DNA of 13,637 nt from an uncultured Collinsella sp. (GCA_938023705.1 CALJDJ010000004.1:1-13637); one strand, 5' to 3'. Shown: positions 5,438 to 13,637, counted from the stretch's first letter. The notes: generated by a model not told the origin, from the sequence alone. Translations and numbers: made by a program.

Positions 5438-8400
5438 GTGACGCGAAACAACATTATGCTCAAGCGCCTGGGAGCCGCTGCTTTCTCGGTGCTGCTCGTC
5501 TGGTCGATGCCGGGTACGTCGGCATTTGCCGAGGGCGTGGCAGAGATCGCTGTGCAGGCGCAGACCCAGGCCTCGCAGCAGGCGGATGCTGCCGAGAATG
5601 CCGACGAGTCGAGTTTCACTGCGGACGAGCGGACGGGTGTTGAAGGCGCCGAGGCGTCGGCGGACGAGGCAAGATCCGACGTTGCTCCGTCTGCCGATGA
5701 GGGGCTTGCCGCCGTGCTGGGTGCGAACGGGCAGAATGCCGCCGCGGCGGACGTCGACGACGAGGATGCCGATGCTCGGCAGGCACGCGGCGCGCGCGTC
5801 GCCAAGGCCGGCGAGACCGTGATGGTCTCTTTTGCCGATGAGCTGCCCACCACCATCGAGGCCGGGGCTGTCGTGAAGCTCGCGGCGAATATCAGCCTTG
5901 AGGCTGGCCAACAGATCGAGACCGTGGCCGGTACGCTCGATGGCCAGGGCCACAGCATCGTGCTCAACGGCAAGGCGCTGGCGAAGAGCGTGGCTGGTAC
6001 GGTACAGAATCTGGGCGTGACGGGTTCGATGACGATTTCTGGCACCGACGGTCCTATCGCCACCACATGCTCGGGTACCGTGCAAATGTGCTGGTCGACG
6101 GCAAGCCCCTCTGACGACAATTGGACTTTCGCTGACGCTGCCGGTCTTGTAGGCAAGCTCGATGGCGGTTCGGTGCTCAACTCGTATTACGCCGGCAGCC
6201 TCAGCGGCATGCCCTTTGGCGGTTACGGCCTCGTTGCCTGGTATCAGTCTGGCACCGTGACCAACAATCTGTTCACTGCGGGCGATCAGGCGTGCGGCTA
6301 CAAGGTCGATTCTTCCTTTGGCAACAAAATCTCTGTCGACGACCTCAAGACCCAGGCCTCGGTCGATAAGCTCAACACCGATGCCCCTGCCACCGGCTTT
6401 ACCTGGTCTGCGCAGGGCGGTTTGCCTGTGCTGATCTCGGGCGGCGCTGCGGCTGTTGTGAACAAGGATGCCCTCAAGGCTGCGATTGACGATGCCAACG
6501 CCAAGATCGAGAACGACTACACGGCCGAGAGCTGGTCGAAGCTCGCTGAGGCCCTTGTGAGCGCTCAAGATGTCTACGCCAACGATGACGCCAAGCAGGC
6601 CGAGGTCAACGCCGCAACCAAGACGCTCACCGATGCCATTGCCGCGCTCGAGAAGCCCAAGCCCACCGAGCCCGTGGCTCAGCCGCAGAATGTAGTGCAC
6701 CTGAGCTCGCAGAGCGACCTCGAAAACAAGTTCAAACCCGCCGACGCCGACGCCTATTACGTTCTCGACAACGACATTACCATCGATGACGAGTACTTCT
6801 TTGCCCCCATGGGCATACTTGCGGGCACACTCGACGGCCAGGGCCACACCATCACCTTCGCCAACGGCGGCGGCGTGAAGTCGCTCATGGACGGCGTTGT
6901 CTCCACGGGCGTGGTGCAGAACATCTCGTTTTCCGGTGAACTCAAGCAGGCGACGGACGGCAAGGCGTTCGGCCCCCTGGGCAACAAGGTTCAGGGTGCC
7001 GTGCTCAACTGCTCCACGAGCGTGACCGGCAAGGGCGTCGCGGGCTTTGCGCGTACGCTCGACGGCGGCATCGTGTCCAACTGCGTGTCGACCTCCGAGG
7101 GCACAGCGGGCGCGCTGTTCGCGACCTATAGCGCGGGCCAGCTCGTCAACACCTACTGGGGCGCATTCCTCACCAACAAGATGGACGCTCCCGCCTCGGC
7201 GCTCGTCAACTCCTATGCCGTCGACCCCGCCGACATGGCCACCGATGCCTTCGCCGATCTCATCAACGCCAACTGCGGCGCCAACGGCAGCAGCTGGGGT
7301 ATCGATAAAAATGGCACGCCGGTCTTTGGCTCGGGCAACAGCTACCAGGCACCCGAGGACACCACGCCCGACGACGCCTACACCGTGAGCTTCACGGCCA
7401 ACGACGGCACCAGCCAGACAGTTGCCGACCATATGCTCGAGGTTTCGCCTGATGCTGTGGACGCCTACCGCAAACTTGGCGTCTTTGCACTTAAGGGCGT
7501 CCCGGCCACGAGCACCATCACCTGGGGCACCGATGACGCCAACCGCGGCAACATCGGTATCAACGAGTCCATGGGCGAGCTCTACGTCTACGACAACGCT
7601 ACTGGCACGGTGACCGCCACCGAGCACAAGGTCGATGGCTCTGAGCAGACCGTGGCTACCATCAAGATCAAGGCCAAGGCCAAGCAGTTCGACGACTTTG
7701 AGCTGTGGTATCGTGCCTCCGACGGCACCGTGAGCGACGTGACCGATGGCGCGGCTACCGTCCAGGGCTCCGAGGTGCGCAACCTCGAGGTGCGCGTGCA
7801 TTACGTCGACGCCGATAAGGACAAGTACGTGCCCGTTTCGTTCAGCCGCTTCCACTTTGCTTCGAGCGATTCTACGACCATCTACAGCAACGACTACTCG
7901 GCCTGCTTTTACTTCAAGCATGCCGGCAGTGCCACGATCACCGTTACCCCGCGCGACGTCGCATCTGCGGGCGCTGGCTCCAAGAGCGTGACGCTGACGT
8001 CAGAAGCCGTGGCCGCCACGTCCATCTCGATGGGCTATAACGAGGACGGCGCCACCGTCTACCTGCAGGGCCGCAACCCGCTCTCCGAGCGCGGCGCGTT
8101 TTTGACCGATCACGCACGCCCGGTGGTGGCGCCCGACAACGCCACCAACCGCGACAACTTTACCGTGACGAGCAGCGATCCTGCCGTGGCGGCCTACGCC
8201 ACCGCGGGCGAGATCGGCTACACGGCGTACAAGGCTGGCACCACCACGTTTACCGCGACGCTGCCCGACACGGACGCCGATGGCAAGGTCATCAGCGCGT
8301 CGTGCGACGTGACTTATGCTTACCAAAATCCGCTTGCGAGCGTGACGGCCGGCACGGACAGCCTCTACCTCAAGGCCGGCTCGGCGCAAAAGCTCGACCT

Positions 8401-9991
8401 GACCTTTACCGGTAAAAACGACGCGGACGGCTGGAGCGTGACCGAGCCCGGCCTCACCTGGACGTTCAAGACACTCGACGGCAAGGACGCCTCGGGTATC
8501 GTGGGCATCGACCGCATCGAGAAGGGCGCCTGGAAGCACGTCGACGGCGCTCCCGATGACGGCCTGTACGTGGCCTCGAGTGACTATACGGTGACTGCGC
8601 TTTCGGCCGGCACGGTAGTCGCGACGGGTACGCCGGTGGACACGACCGCCGGTGCCGAGCCCGTGACGCTTACCATCACCGTGGCCGGTGTGGCCGCGAG
8701 CCCCGCCACGAGTGAGTCCGCCTCGGCGGGCATCGATGCTGCCGCTGCGTTCATCGACGTGCGCCGCAGCTCCGACGCCTTCCAGTACGGCGACGAGTGG
8801 GAGATCTACGACTTTGCCAAGGCGGGCCGCAAGATCGATTCCAAGCTGCTCGACAACTACCGCGCCTCGCTGGCCGAGCACAAGGCCGAGTGGGGGAGTG
8901 CGACCTGCGCTCTGACTGAGACCGAGCGTGTGGCGCTGGCCCTCTCCGCCATCGGCGAGGACATCACCGACTATGACGGCGTCAACCTGGTCGAGCTCAT
9001 CTGCAGCCGCACCGATATGACGCGCGCCAACGAGAAGATCTTTGCGCTGATGGCGCTTAATGCGAGCGGCTCGGATGTACCCGCCGGTTCTGCCTGGACG
9101 CGCGCGAGCCTCGCGGACGCCGTCTGCGAGCTTCTCGGCAGCGACGACGCCGTGGAGGGTACGCGTCTGGGCGACGTGGACCTGACGGCCATGGCGATCC
9201 AGGCCGTGGCGCCCTATGAGGGCGACACCAAGGTCGATGCTGCCATCGAGAACGGCCTCTCCTACCTCAAGGGCAAGATGAGCGCGGGTACCTGTGATTT
9301 CGGTTCTGCCGAGGCCAATGCCCAGGTGATCCTCGCGCTGCTTTCGCTCGACCGTGACCCGGCCAACCCCGTTAACGGGTTTGCAAATGCCGTGACCAAC
9401 GTGGTCTGCGCGCTGGACCTGTACCGCGTGGACGGCGGCAACGGCTATGCGCACAGCAAGGGCGGCGCGGCCAACGCCATGGCGACCGAGCAGGCGCTCC
9501 GCGCGCTCACGACGTATCGTGTCTCCTCGGGAGAGACGATTGCCTGGAAGACGGCCGTGACGGCGGGCAAGGGCTCGAGCAGCAAGGACCCGCAGAAGCC
9601 CACGGTGGCGCCGGGCGTCCTGACGGCGGGTGCCGGGTCGGACGGCGGTGCCGGCAACGGGACCGCCGGTTTTGCGGGCGTAATGGCTCCTGTGGCCGCC
9701 AAGATGGCCGGTGCTTCCTCGAGCGAGGGCGCCAAGGCAGCTGGCGATTCCAAGGCCGAGGCCGAATCCGGCAAGAAGGATTCGACGGAGTCTTCCGTCG
9801 CCGGCAAGACAGACAAGAGCGGCAAAAAGTCGGGCACGTCCGGCAAGACCGCCGCGTTGAGCGCCGGCGCCGCTAACAAGGCTGCGGACGCGGGCTCGAA
9901 CGGCTTTGCCATCGCCGGTGTTGCCGTGGGCATCGTCGGTATCGCGGCCGTCGGCGGCTGGTTTTTCTACACCAAGCGTCGCGCGGCGTAG
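5438..9991 (+). CDS. Cobalamin-regulated surface protein: beta-helix modules, FIVAR, Ig-like repeats and intrinsic-factor-like alpha/alpha domain
   Basis: Start: GTG at 5438, five bases after AAGGAG, giving 1517 residues; the frame is open further upstream but that is riboswitch leader. Layout: signal peptide 1-31 (cleavage after AFA); acidic low-complexity region to about 140; beta-helix module about 144-337; FIVAR helical module about 340-409; second beta-helix module about 419-635, sharing AGTLDGQGH with the first; Ig-like (Big-type) repeats about 648-1085; alpha/alpha-toroid domain about 1088-1370; Ala/Gly/Ser/Lys linker; membrane helix 1488-1511 and KRR tail. The toroid shows DLTAMAIQAVAPY, SAEANAQVILALLSL and MATEQALRALTTYR, the repeat style of bacterial proteins related to intrinsic factor and transcobalamin. 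The riboswitch ahead of it suggests capture of B12 or another corrinoid at the cell surface; this role is inferred. No DUF4430 domain or LPXTG motif was seen. Adhesion is an alternative role. Confidence 0.9.
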   Translation: MTRNNIMLKRLGAAAFSVLLVWSMPGTSAFAEGVAEIAVQAQTQASQQADAAENADESSFTADERTGVEGAEASADEARSDVAPSADEGLAAVLGANGQNAAAADVDDEDADARQARGARVAKAGETVMVSFADELPTTIEAGAVVKLAANISLEAGQQIETVAGTLDGQGHSIVLNGKALAKSVAGTVQNLGVTGSMTISGTDGPIATTCSGTVQMCWSTASPSDDNWTFADAAGLVGKLDGGSVLNSYYAGSLSGMPFGGYGLVAWYQSGTVTNNLFTAGDQACGYKVDSSFGNKISVDDLKTQASVDKLNTDAPATGFTWSAQGGLPVLISGGAAAVVNKDALKAAIDDANAKIENDYTAESWSKLAEALVSAQDVYANDDAKQAEVNAATKTLTDAIAALEKPKPTEPVAQPQNVVHLSSQSDLENKFKPADADAYYVLDNDITIDDEYFFAPMGILAGTLDGQGHTITFANGGGVKSLMDGVVSTGVVQNISFSGELKQATDGKAFGPLGNKVQGAVLNCSTSVTGKGVAGFARTLDGGIVSNCVSTSEGTAGALFATYSAGQLVNTYWGAFLTNKMDAPASALVNSYAVDPADMATDAFADLINANCGANGSSWGIDKNGTPVFGSGNSYQAPEDTTPDDAYTVSFTANDGTSQTVADHMLEVSPDAVDAYRKLGVFALKGVPATSTITWGTDDANRGNIGINESMGELYVYDNATGTVTATEHKVDGSEQTVATIKIKAKAKQFDDFELWYRASDGTVSDVTDGAATVQGSEVRNLEVRVHYVDADKDKYVPVSFSRFHFASSDSTTIYSNDYSACFYFKHAGSATITVTPRDVASAGAGSKSVTLTSEAVAATSISMGYNEDGATVYLQGRNPLSERGAFLTDHARPVVAPDNATNRDNFTVTSSDPAVAAYATAGEIGYTAYKAGTTTFTATLPDTDADGKVISASCDVTYAYQNPLASVTAGTDSLYLKAGSAQKLDLTFTGKNDADGWSVTEPGLTWTFKTLDGKDASGIVGIDRIEKGAWKHVDGAPDDGLYVASSDYTVTALSAGTVVATGTPVDTTAGAEPVTLTITVAGVAASPATSESASAGIDAAAAFIDVRRSSDAFQYGDEWEIYDFAKAGRKIDSKLLDNYRASLAEHKAEWGSATCALTETERVALALSAIGEDITDYDGVNLVELICSRTDMTRANEKIFALMALNASGSDVPAGSAWTRASLADAVCELLGSDDAVEGTRLGDVDLTAMAIQAVAPYEGDTKVDAAIENGLSYLKGKMSAGTCDFGSAEANAQVILALLSLDRDPANPVNGFANAVTNVVCALDLYRVDGGNGYAHSKGGAANAMATEQALRALTTYRVSSGETIAWKTAVTAGKGSSSKDPQKPTVAPGVLTAGAGSDGGAGNGTAGFAGVMAPVAAKMAGASSSEGAKAAGDSKAEAESGKKDSTESSVAGKTDKSGKKSGTSGKTAALSAGAANKAADAGSNGFAIAGVAVGIVGIAAVGGWFFYTKRRAA

Positions 9992-10042
9992 CGAGCGTCT
10001 GCCTGACAGGTAAATACTGCAAGGAGTATGGTTTTGCAAGGC

Positions 10043-10083
10043 GAAGGGCCCTCCTGCCGATTAGCTCGGCAGGAGGGCCCTTC
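10043..10083. terminator. Perfect 17-bp hairpin between convergent genes
   Basis: GAAGGGCCCTCCTGCCG (10043-10059) pairs fully with 10067-10083 around a seven-base loop. It lies 51 bases after the surface-protein stop codon and about 90 bases beyond the hypE stop on the other strand, the usual place for a bidirectional terminator. Neither side has a clear T-run. The remaining bases to 10172 hold no feature I can support. Confidence 0.75.
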
Positions 10084-10172
10084 CATCTCCCCGCAGCTTG
10101 AGTGGGCCAACGTCCCAGTGAAAATGGGCGGGCCGATTGTGGCCGGATGCTGGGCAGCTTGCAGAGCAGCCG

Positions 10173-11207
10173 CTAGCAAATCCTGGGCAGCTGTTCTCCT
10201 ACGAGCATGTCGAGGATGCGGGTCGATCCCCAGCCGGTGCGCACGCGCACGGCGGGACGGGCGCCCTCGGCAAGTGGCAGCACGCGACCGATGATGGCGG
10301 CGTTCTCGCCGTAGCGGGCGGCGCGCATGGCGGCCAGTGCGGCATCGGCCTGCTCGGCCGGCACCACGGCGACCATCTTGCCCTCGTTTGCCACCTGCAG
10401 CACATCGTAGCCGAGCATCTCGCAGGCTGCCTGCACGTCGGGGCGCACGGGTACATCGTCCTCGTCGATTTCCATGGCAACACCGCTGGCCTGCGCAAAC
10501 TCGTTGAGCGTCGAGGCCAGGCCACCGCGCGTGGGGTCGCGGAAGCAGCGTGTGTCGGGTGCTGCGGCAAGCACATCGGCAATCAGGTGGTTGAGCGGCG
10601 CGGCGTCGCTTTCGATGGTGCCCGAAAACGCCAGACCCTCGCGCTGACTCATGATGGCGATACCGTGGTCGCCGAGTGTACCCGATACCAGAATGACATC
10701 GCCAGGCTGGCAGTTGGCGCCGCTGAGCGCCACGCCCTCGGGCACCTCGCCCACCCCGGCGGTATTGATGTAGACGCTGTCGGCCCCGCCGCGCTCGACC
10801 ACTTTGGTGTCGCCGGTGATGATCGCCACGCCCGCCTCGTGCGCCGTCTCGGCCATCGTTTGCACAATCTGGCGGAGCTTATCCATGGGATAGCCCTCTT
10901 CGAGGATAAAGCCGCACGATAGGTAGCGTACGTTGGCGCCCGAGGTCGCGACGTCGTTGACGGTTCCGCATACAGCGAGGCGGCCGATGTTGCCCCCGGG
11001 GAAGAACTGCGGCGAGACTACAAAGCTGTCGGTCGACATGGCGATGCGCCCGCTCGTGGGCAGCGCGGCGACGCCGGCATCGTTGCCCTCGAGCAGCTCG
11101 GGCGACCCAAAGGCATCCAAAAAGACCTCATCGATGATGCGTTTCATCATCTGGCCGCCGGAGCCGTGGCCCAGCAGGACGGTGCTATCGGTAACGCTAT
11201 GGGACAT
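10173..11207 (-). CDS. hypE: Hydrogenase maturation protein HypE (carbamoyl dehydratase)
   Basis: HypE accepts a carbamoyl group from HypF on its C-terminal cysteine and dehydrates it with ATP to a thiocyanate, the source of the cyanide ligands on the NiFe-hydrogenase iron. The 344-residue sequence has the PurM/AIR-synthase-like fold markers LGHGSGGQ (12-19), GNIGRLAVCGTVNDVA, ITGDTKVVERGGAD and FRDPTRGGLAS, and ends in LPRIC, so the essential C-terminal Cys344 is intact. The length is normal for the family. The start ATG at 11207 has GGAG eight bases upstream. It is the last gene of the hypF-C-D-E run and follows hypD after 48 bases. Confidence 0.97.
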   Translation of the reverse strand: MSHSVTDSTVLLGHGSGGQMMKRIIDEVFLDAFGSPELLEGNDAGVAALPTSGRIAMSTDSFVVSPQFFPGGNIGRLAVCGTVNDVATSGANVRYLSCGFILEEGYPMDKLRQIVQTMAETAHEAGVAIITGDTKVVERGGADSVYINTAGVGEVPEGVALSGANCQPGDVILVSGTLGDHGIAIMSQREGLAFSGTIESDAAPLNHLIADVLAAAPDTRCFRDPTRGGLASTLNEFAQASGVAMEIDEDDVPVRPDVQAACEMLGYDVLQVANEGKMVAVVPAEQADAALAAMRAARYGENAAIIGRVLPLAEGARPAVRVRTGWGSTRILDMLVGEQLPRIC

Positions 11208-11255
11208 ATCGAAAACTCCAATCGTGGGTGGTGCCGGTGTGCGGGTGTGTCCGGG

Positions 11256-12368
11256 CTAGTCGCGGTAGCGGTAGTACGCCGCGCAGCTGCCCTCGGAGCT
11301 CACCATGCACGGGCCGACGGGGTGCTCGGGCGTGCAGGTGCGGCCAAAGAGCGGGCAGCTGCTCGGCGCAATGGCCCCGCGCAGCACGTCGCCGCAGCGG
11401 CACCCGCGCGGCTCGACCGTCGCCTCAACGGGCACGTCAAAGCGAGCACGGGCATCAAAGCGCGAGAATTCGGGACGAATGGCGAGTCCCGAGTCGGCGA
11501 TCGGCCCCAGCCCGCGCCACGTGGTGTCGCATGGCTCAAACACCTGCTCGACCAGCTGGCGTGCCACGGGATTGCCGTCGGCATTGACGCCGCGACGGTA
11601 GGCGTTGTCGATCGCGGGCCTGTCCTCGACAACCATCTGGACCAGCATGCAGATGCCCTGCAAGATGTCGACCGGCTCAAATCCTGTTACCACGCCTGGG
11701 GTCTTAAACTCGTCGACCAAAAAGCCAAAGGGGGCTAAGCCCGTGATGGTGGCGACGTGGCCCGGCAGGATAAAGCCGTCGATAGTGGTCTCGGGATCGT
11801 TGGCGATGGCGCGCAGCGCCGGCGGCGTGGTCTTATGGGCGCAGTAGACCGAGAAGTTCTGCAGCCCACGCGCGTCTGCCTCCAGGATGGCGGCGGCGAT
11901 GGTGGGCGTTGTGGTCTCAAAGCCCACACCCATAAAGATGACCGGACGATTGGGGTTTTGCTCGGCGATATCGAGCGCGTCGAGCGGGGAGTAGACGATG
12001 CGAATGTCGCACCCTGCTGCCTTTTGCGCGGCGAGCGAGGTAGACGACCCGGGCACGCGCATCATGTCGCCAAAGGTGGCGATGATGGCGCCGTCCATCT
12101 TGGCGAGCGCGATTGCATGGTCGATATCGCGGTTGGCGGTAACACAGACGGGGCAACCCGGACCGCTCAGCAGTTTGAGCCCGGCAGGCATAATGGAGCG
12201 AAAGCCATAGCGCCCGATGCTCACGGTATGCGTGCCGCAGACTTCCATAAGGTTGATGCTGCGGCTGCCGACAAGCTCATGAATACGATTGATGAGCTCG
12301 CGAGCCAGCTTGGGATCGCGGAATGCCGAGAAGTCGATACCGGAGCGAGCCGGCTGTCCGGCCGCCAC
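11256..12368 (-). CDS. hypD: Hydrogenase maturation protein HypD
   Basis: HypD is the iron-sulfur scaffold that, with HypC, builds the Fe(CN)2CO group before its insertion into NiFe-hydrogenase. The 370 residues include MEVCGTHT (Cys44), GPGCPVC (Cys72, Cys75), GVGFETTTPT and the C-terminal cluster region with RGCRCGD, CPLFGRTC and CMVSSEGSC, whose cysteines bind the [4Fe-4S] cluster in characterised homologues. All expected motifs are present. The start is GTG (12368-12366), overlapping the hypC stop codon by one base as TAGTG, so translation of the two is probably coupled; this fits the equal need for the two proteins in the HypCD complex. Confidence 0.97.
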   Translation of the reverse strand: MAAGQPARSGIDFSAFRDPKLARELINRIHELVGSRSINLMEVCGTHTVSIGRYGFRSIMPAGLKLLSGPGCPVCVTANRDIDHAIALAKMDGAIIATFGDMMRVPGSSTSLAAQKAAGCDIRIVYSPLDALDIAEQNPNRPVIFMGVGFETTTPTIAAAILEADARGLQNFSVYCAHKTTPPALRAIANDPETTIDGFILPGHVATITGLAPFGFLVDEFKTPGVVTGFEPVDILQGICMLVQMVVEDRPAIDNAYRRGVNADGNPVARQLVEQVFEPCDTTWRGLGPIADSGLAIRPEFSRFDARARFDVPVEATVEPRGCRCGDVLRGAIAPSSCPLFGRTCTPEHPVGPCMVSSEGSCAAYYRYRD

Positions 12369-12628
12369 TAGTAAGCCTCCGCCGGGTTGGTGGCCAGCTG
12401 GTCTTCTTCGACCAGTTCGGTCATGGTGTTGACCAGGTCGAGCGTCTCCTGCGCCTCCTGCTCGTCGACAATCTGAATGCCAAAGCCGGCGTGCACGAGA
12501 ATATAGTCGCCTACCTGTGCCGTCGGCACGAGGCGCAGCGAAACGGGGCGCTCGATGCCCATCATGTCGACGGTCGCCTTAAGGTCGTCGTCGCGTTTGA
12601 CCACTTTACCGGGAACGGCAAGGCACAT
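12368..12628 (-). CDS. hypC: Hydrogenase maturation chaperone HypC
   Basis: A small (86-residue) chaperone of the HypC/HupF family that carries the Fe(CN)2CO group with HypD and passes it to the hydrogenase large subunit. The N-terminus MCLAVPGKV contains the essential Cys2, which is available after removal of Met1. GDYILVHAGFGIQIV carries the conserved His region of the OB-like fold. The start ATG at 12628 has GGGG six bases upstream. The C-terminus has a short acidic extension (TELVEEDQLATNPAEAY) of the kind seen in many members. Confidence 0.96.
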   Translation of the reverse strand: MCLAVPGKVVKRDDDLKATVDMMGIERPVSLRLVPTAQVGDYILVHAGFGIQIVDEQEAQETLDLVNTMTELVEEDQLATNPAEAY

Positions 12629-12759
12629 AATGTTCCCCTTTTATACGTTTTGCGCTGGATAGGCGCCTAATTACCCATCAGTTGATGGTAGCGCTCGCGG
12701 GAGTCACGAGCAAACGCGTTACACCTGTGAGACGGCGGCGCGCAGGCTGGCAAAACAGC

Positions 12760-13637
12760 CTATCGCGATGCCGTCTGCGCGAGGCGAGCGCGAGCGATGG
12801 CGGCCTGACCGTAGGCGATGCAGCCGTCGTTGACGGGCACGGCGTGGGAGACCAAGACGGCAAGACTGGCGTCTTTGAGTTCGTGGGTAAGGAGCCGAAG
12901 CAAAAGTCGGTTCATGAACACGCCGCCCGAGAGCGCGACGGTGTCGAGGTCTTCACGGACGCAGATTTCGCTTGCGATGCGGGCCGACGCGTGTGCGATG
13001 GTGACATGGAAGTCGAGTGCGAGCTTGCCGGCGGGCACGCCGGTCCTGATTCCCTCCAAAAGCGCCTCAAAAAGCGGTCTGGAGTTCAGAACATGGAAGT
13101 CGTCCGGACGGGATGATTCGGTTACGGAAAAGCTGGCCATATTGCCGGTGGGGCAGGCACTTTCACTGCTGAACGCGCGCCAGGCGGCGGCTTCGAGTTC
13201 TATGGCAGGCTCGCCCTCGTAGGTTGCCTTGTCGCAGATGCCCAGAATTGCTGCCGCGGCATCAAAGAGACGCCCCATGCTGCTGGTGCGCGGGCTGTTG
13301 ATGCCGTGCTCGATCATGGTGGCTGTCACGCTGCGCGTTTGCTCGTCGAGGCTGCCCAAAAGCCGAGCGGCGCCTGGGTGCTCGAGCAGACCGAGCTCAC
13401 TGAGCAGGGCAAAGGCGTTGCGGCGGGCGTCGCGCACGGAGGCCGCCCCGCCGGGGAGCGCCCAGGTGAGCAAATGCGCGGCGCGCTCAAAGCCGCCAAG
13501 GCCGGCAACAAGAAACTCGCCGCCCCAAATGGTCCCATCGGTGCCGGCGCCGGTGCCGTCAAAGGCGATGCCAAGGACACGCGCGTCGGTTGTAAGCTGG
13601 CCCGCGGCGATGGCCTCGGCCATTACGCTCGCGATAT
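12760..13637 (-). CDS. hypF: Hydrogenase maturation carbamoyltransferase HypF, C-terminal part (gene runs off the window)
   Basis: About 291 residues of the C-terminal half are visible; the frame stays open to the window edge, so the gene is truncated by the window, not broken. HypF makes carbamoyl-adenylate from carbamoyl phosphate and ATP and transfers the carbamoyl group to HypE. The visible part is the Kae1/TobZ-like carbamoyltransferase domain: IASVMAE at the edge (the end of the HHHAH-IAS motif), FDGTGAGTDGTIWGGEF, SSMGRLFDAAAAILG, VALSGGVFMNRLLLRLL (SGGVF-NR) and PVNDGCIAYGQ. The N-terminal acylphosphatase, zinc-finger and YrdC-like domains should lie beyond 13637. hypC follows after 131 bases, so they may share a transcript; a weak internal promoter cannot be excluded. 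Confidence 0.95.
   Translation of the reverse strand, partial: IASVMAEAIAAGQLTTDARVLGIAFDGTGAGTDGTIWGGEFLVAGLGGFERAAHLLTWALPGGAASVRDARRNAFALLSELGLLEHPGAARLLGSLDEQTRSVTATMIEHGINSPRTSSMGRLFDAAAAILGICDKATYEGEPAIELEAAAWRAFSSESACPTGNMASFSVTESSRPDDFHVLNSRPLFEALLEGIRTGVPAGKLALDFHVTIAHASARIASEICVREDLDTVALSGGVFMNRLLLRLLTHELKDASLAVLVSHAVPVNDGCIAYGQAAIARARLAQTASR

Noticed and set aside
5303..7921. 872-codon open frame on the minus strand opposite the surface protein
   Set aside because: It mirrors the G/C third-position bias of the plus-strand gene, has a His/Arg/Gly/Val-rich composition with no domain, and no ribosome site; it also crosses the riboswitch.
8000..10039. 679-codon open frame on the minus strand opposite the same gene
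   Set aside because: Same codon-bias shadow, Arg/His/Gly-rich, without motifs; it runs through the terminator hairpin at 10043.
10137..12371. Plus-strand frames of 190-261 codons opposite hypE and hypD
   Set aside because: They are antisense shadows of well-identified hyp genes, with no ribosome sites and no recognisable domain.
12629..12759. Possible promoter TTGCTC-N17-TACCAT (minus strand) and small hairpins between hypF and hypC
   Set aside because: Both boxes match the consensus poorly, and the gap is compatible with a single operon; not strong enough to list as a feature.

Overview
The window looks like a stretch of chromosome from a gut-type actinobacterium of the class Coriobacteriia, most likely Collinsella or a close relative. 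This is an inference. It rests on high GC with strong G/C third positions, a hyp cluster for NiFe-hydrogenase maturation, a long cobalamin-riboswitch-linked surface protein, Ala-rich PTS proteins, and dispersed hairpin repeats containing TTGGGGACGTT. No rRNA, tRNA, CRISPR array or intact transposase gene was seen.

Left part (1-2270): a lower-GC gene for a class II Fic-domain enzyme with a C-terminal winged helix (minus strand). A cluster of TCGTTATTAG half-sites lies over its promoter, and copies of the same 66-bp hairpin repeat flank it on both sides. Next to it are two broken genes that probably once diverged from each other: the SIS-domain end of an RpiR-type regulator (minus) and an internally deleted GH1 6-phospho-beta-glucosidase (plus). 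Together they look like a collapsed beta-glucoside utilisation locus.

Middle part (2270-5090): an apparently intact stand-alone PTS EIIA of the glucose family with its own promoter and terminator, a small lipoprotein, then about 470 bp of non-coding DNA made of palindromes and REP-like repeats, and a HAD phosphatase on the minus strand.

Central feature (5100-10085): promoter, cobalamin riboswitch, and a long leader ending in a hairpin that covers the ribosome-binding site. Downstream is a 1517-residue exported protein with signal peptide, two beta-helix modules separated by a FIVAR module, Ig-like repeats, an alpha/alpha-toroid domain resembling the one in intrinsic factor and transcobalamin, a Lys/Ala/Gly/Ser linker and a C-terminal membrane anchor. 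The combination points to a surface protein that captures B12 or a related corrinoid under B12 repression; this is the most interesting system in the window.

Right part (10173-13637): an operon on the minus strand in the order hypF (3' part only), hypC, hypD, hypE. HypF and HypE make the cyanide ligands of the NiFe-hydrogenase active site; HypC and HypD assemble the Fe(CN)2CO group. hypC and hypD overlap by one base, and HypE ends in the required C-terminal cysteine.
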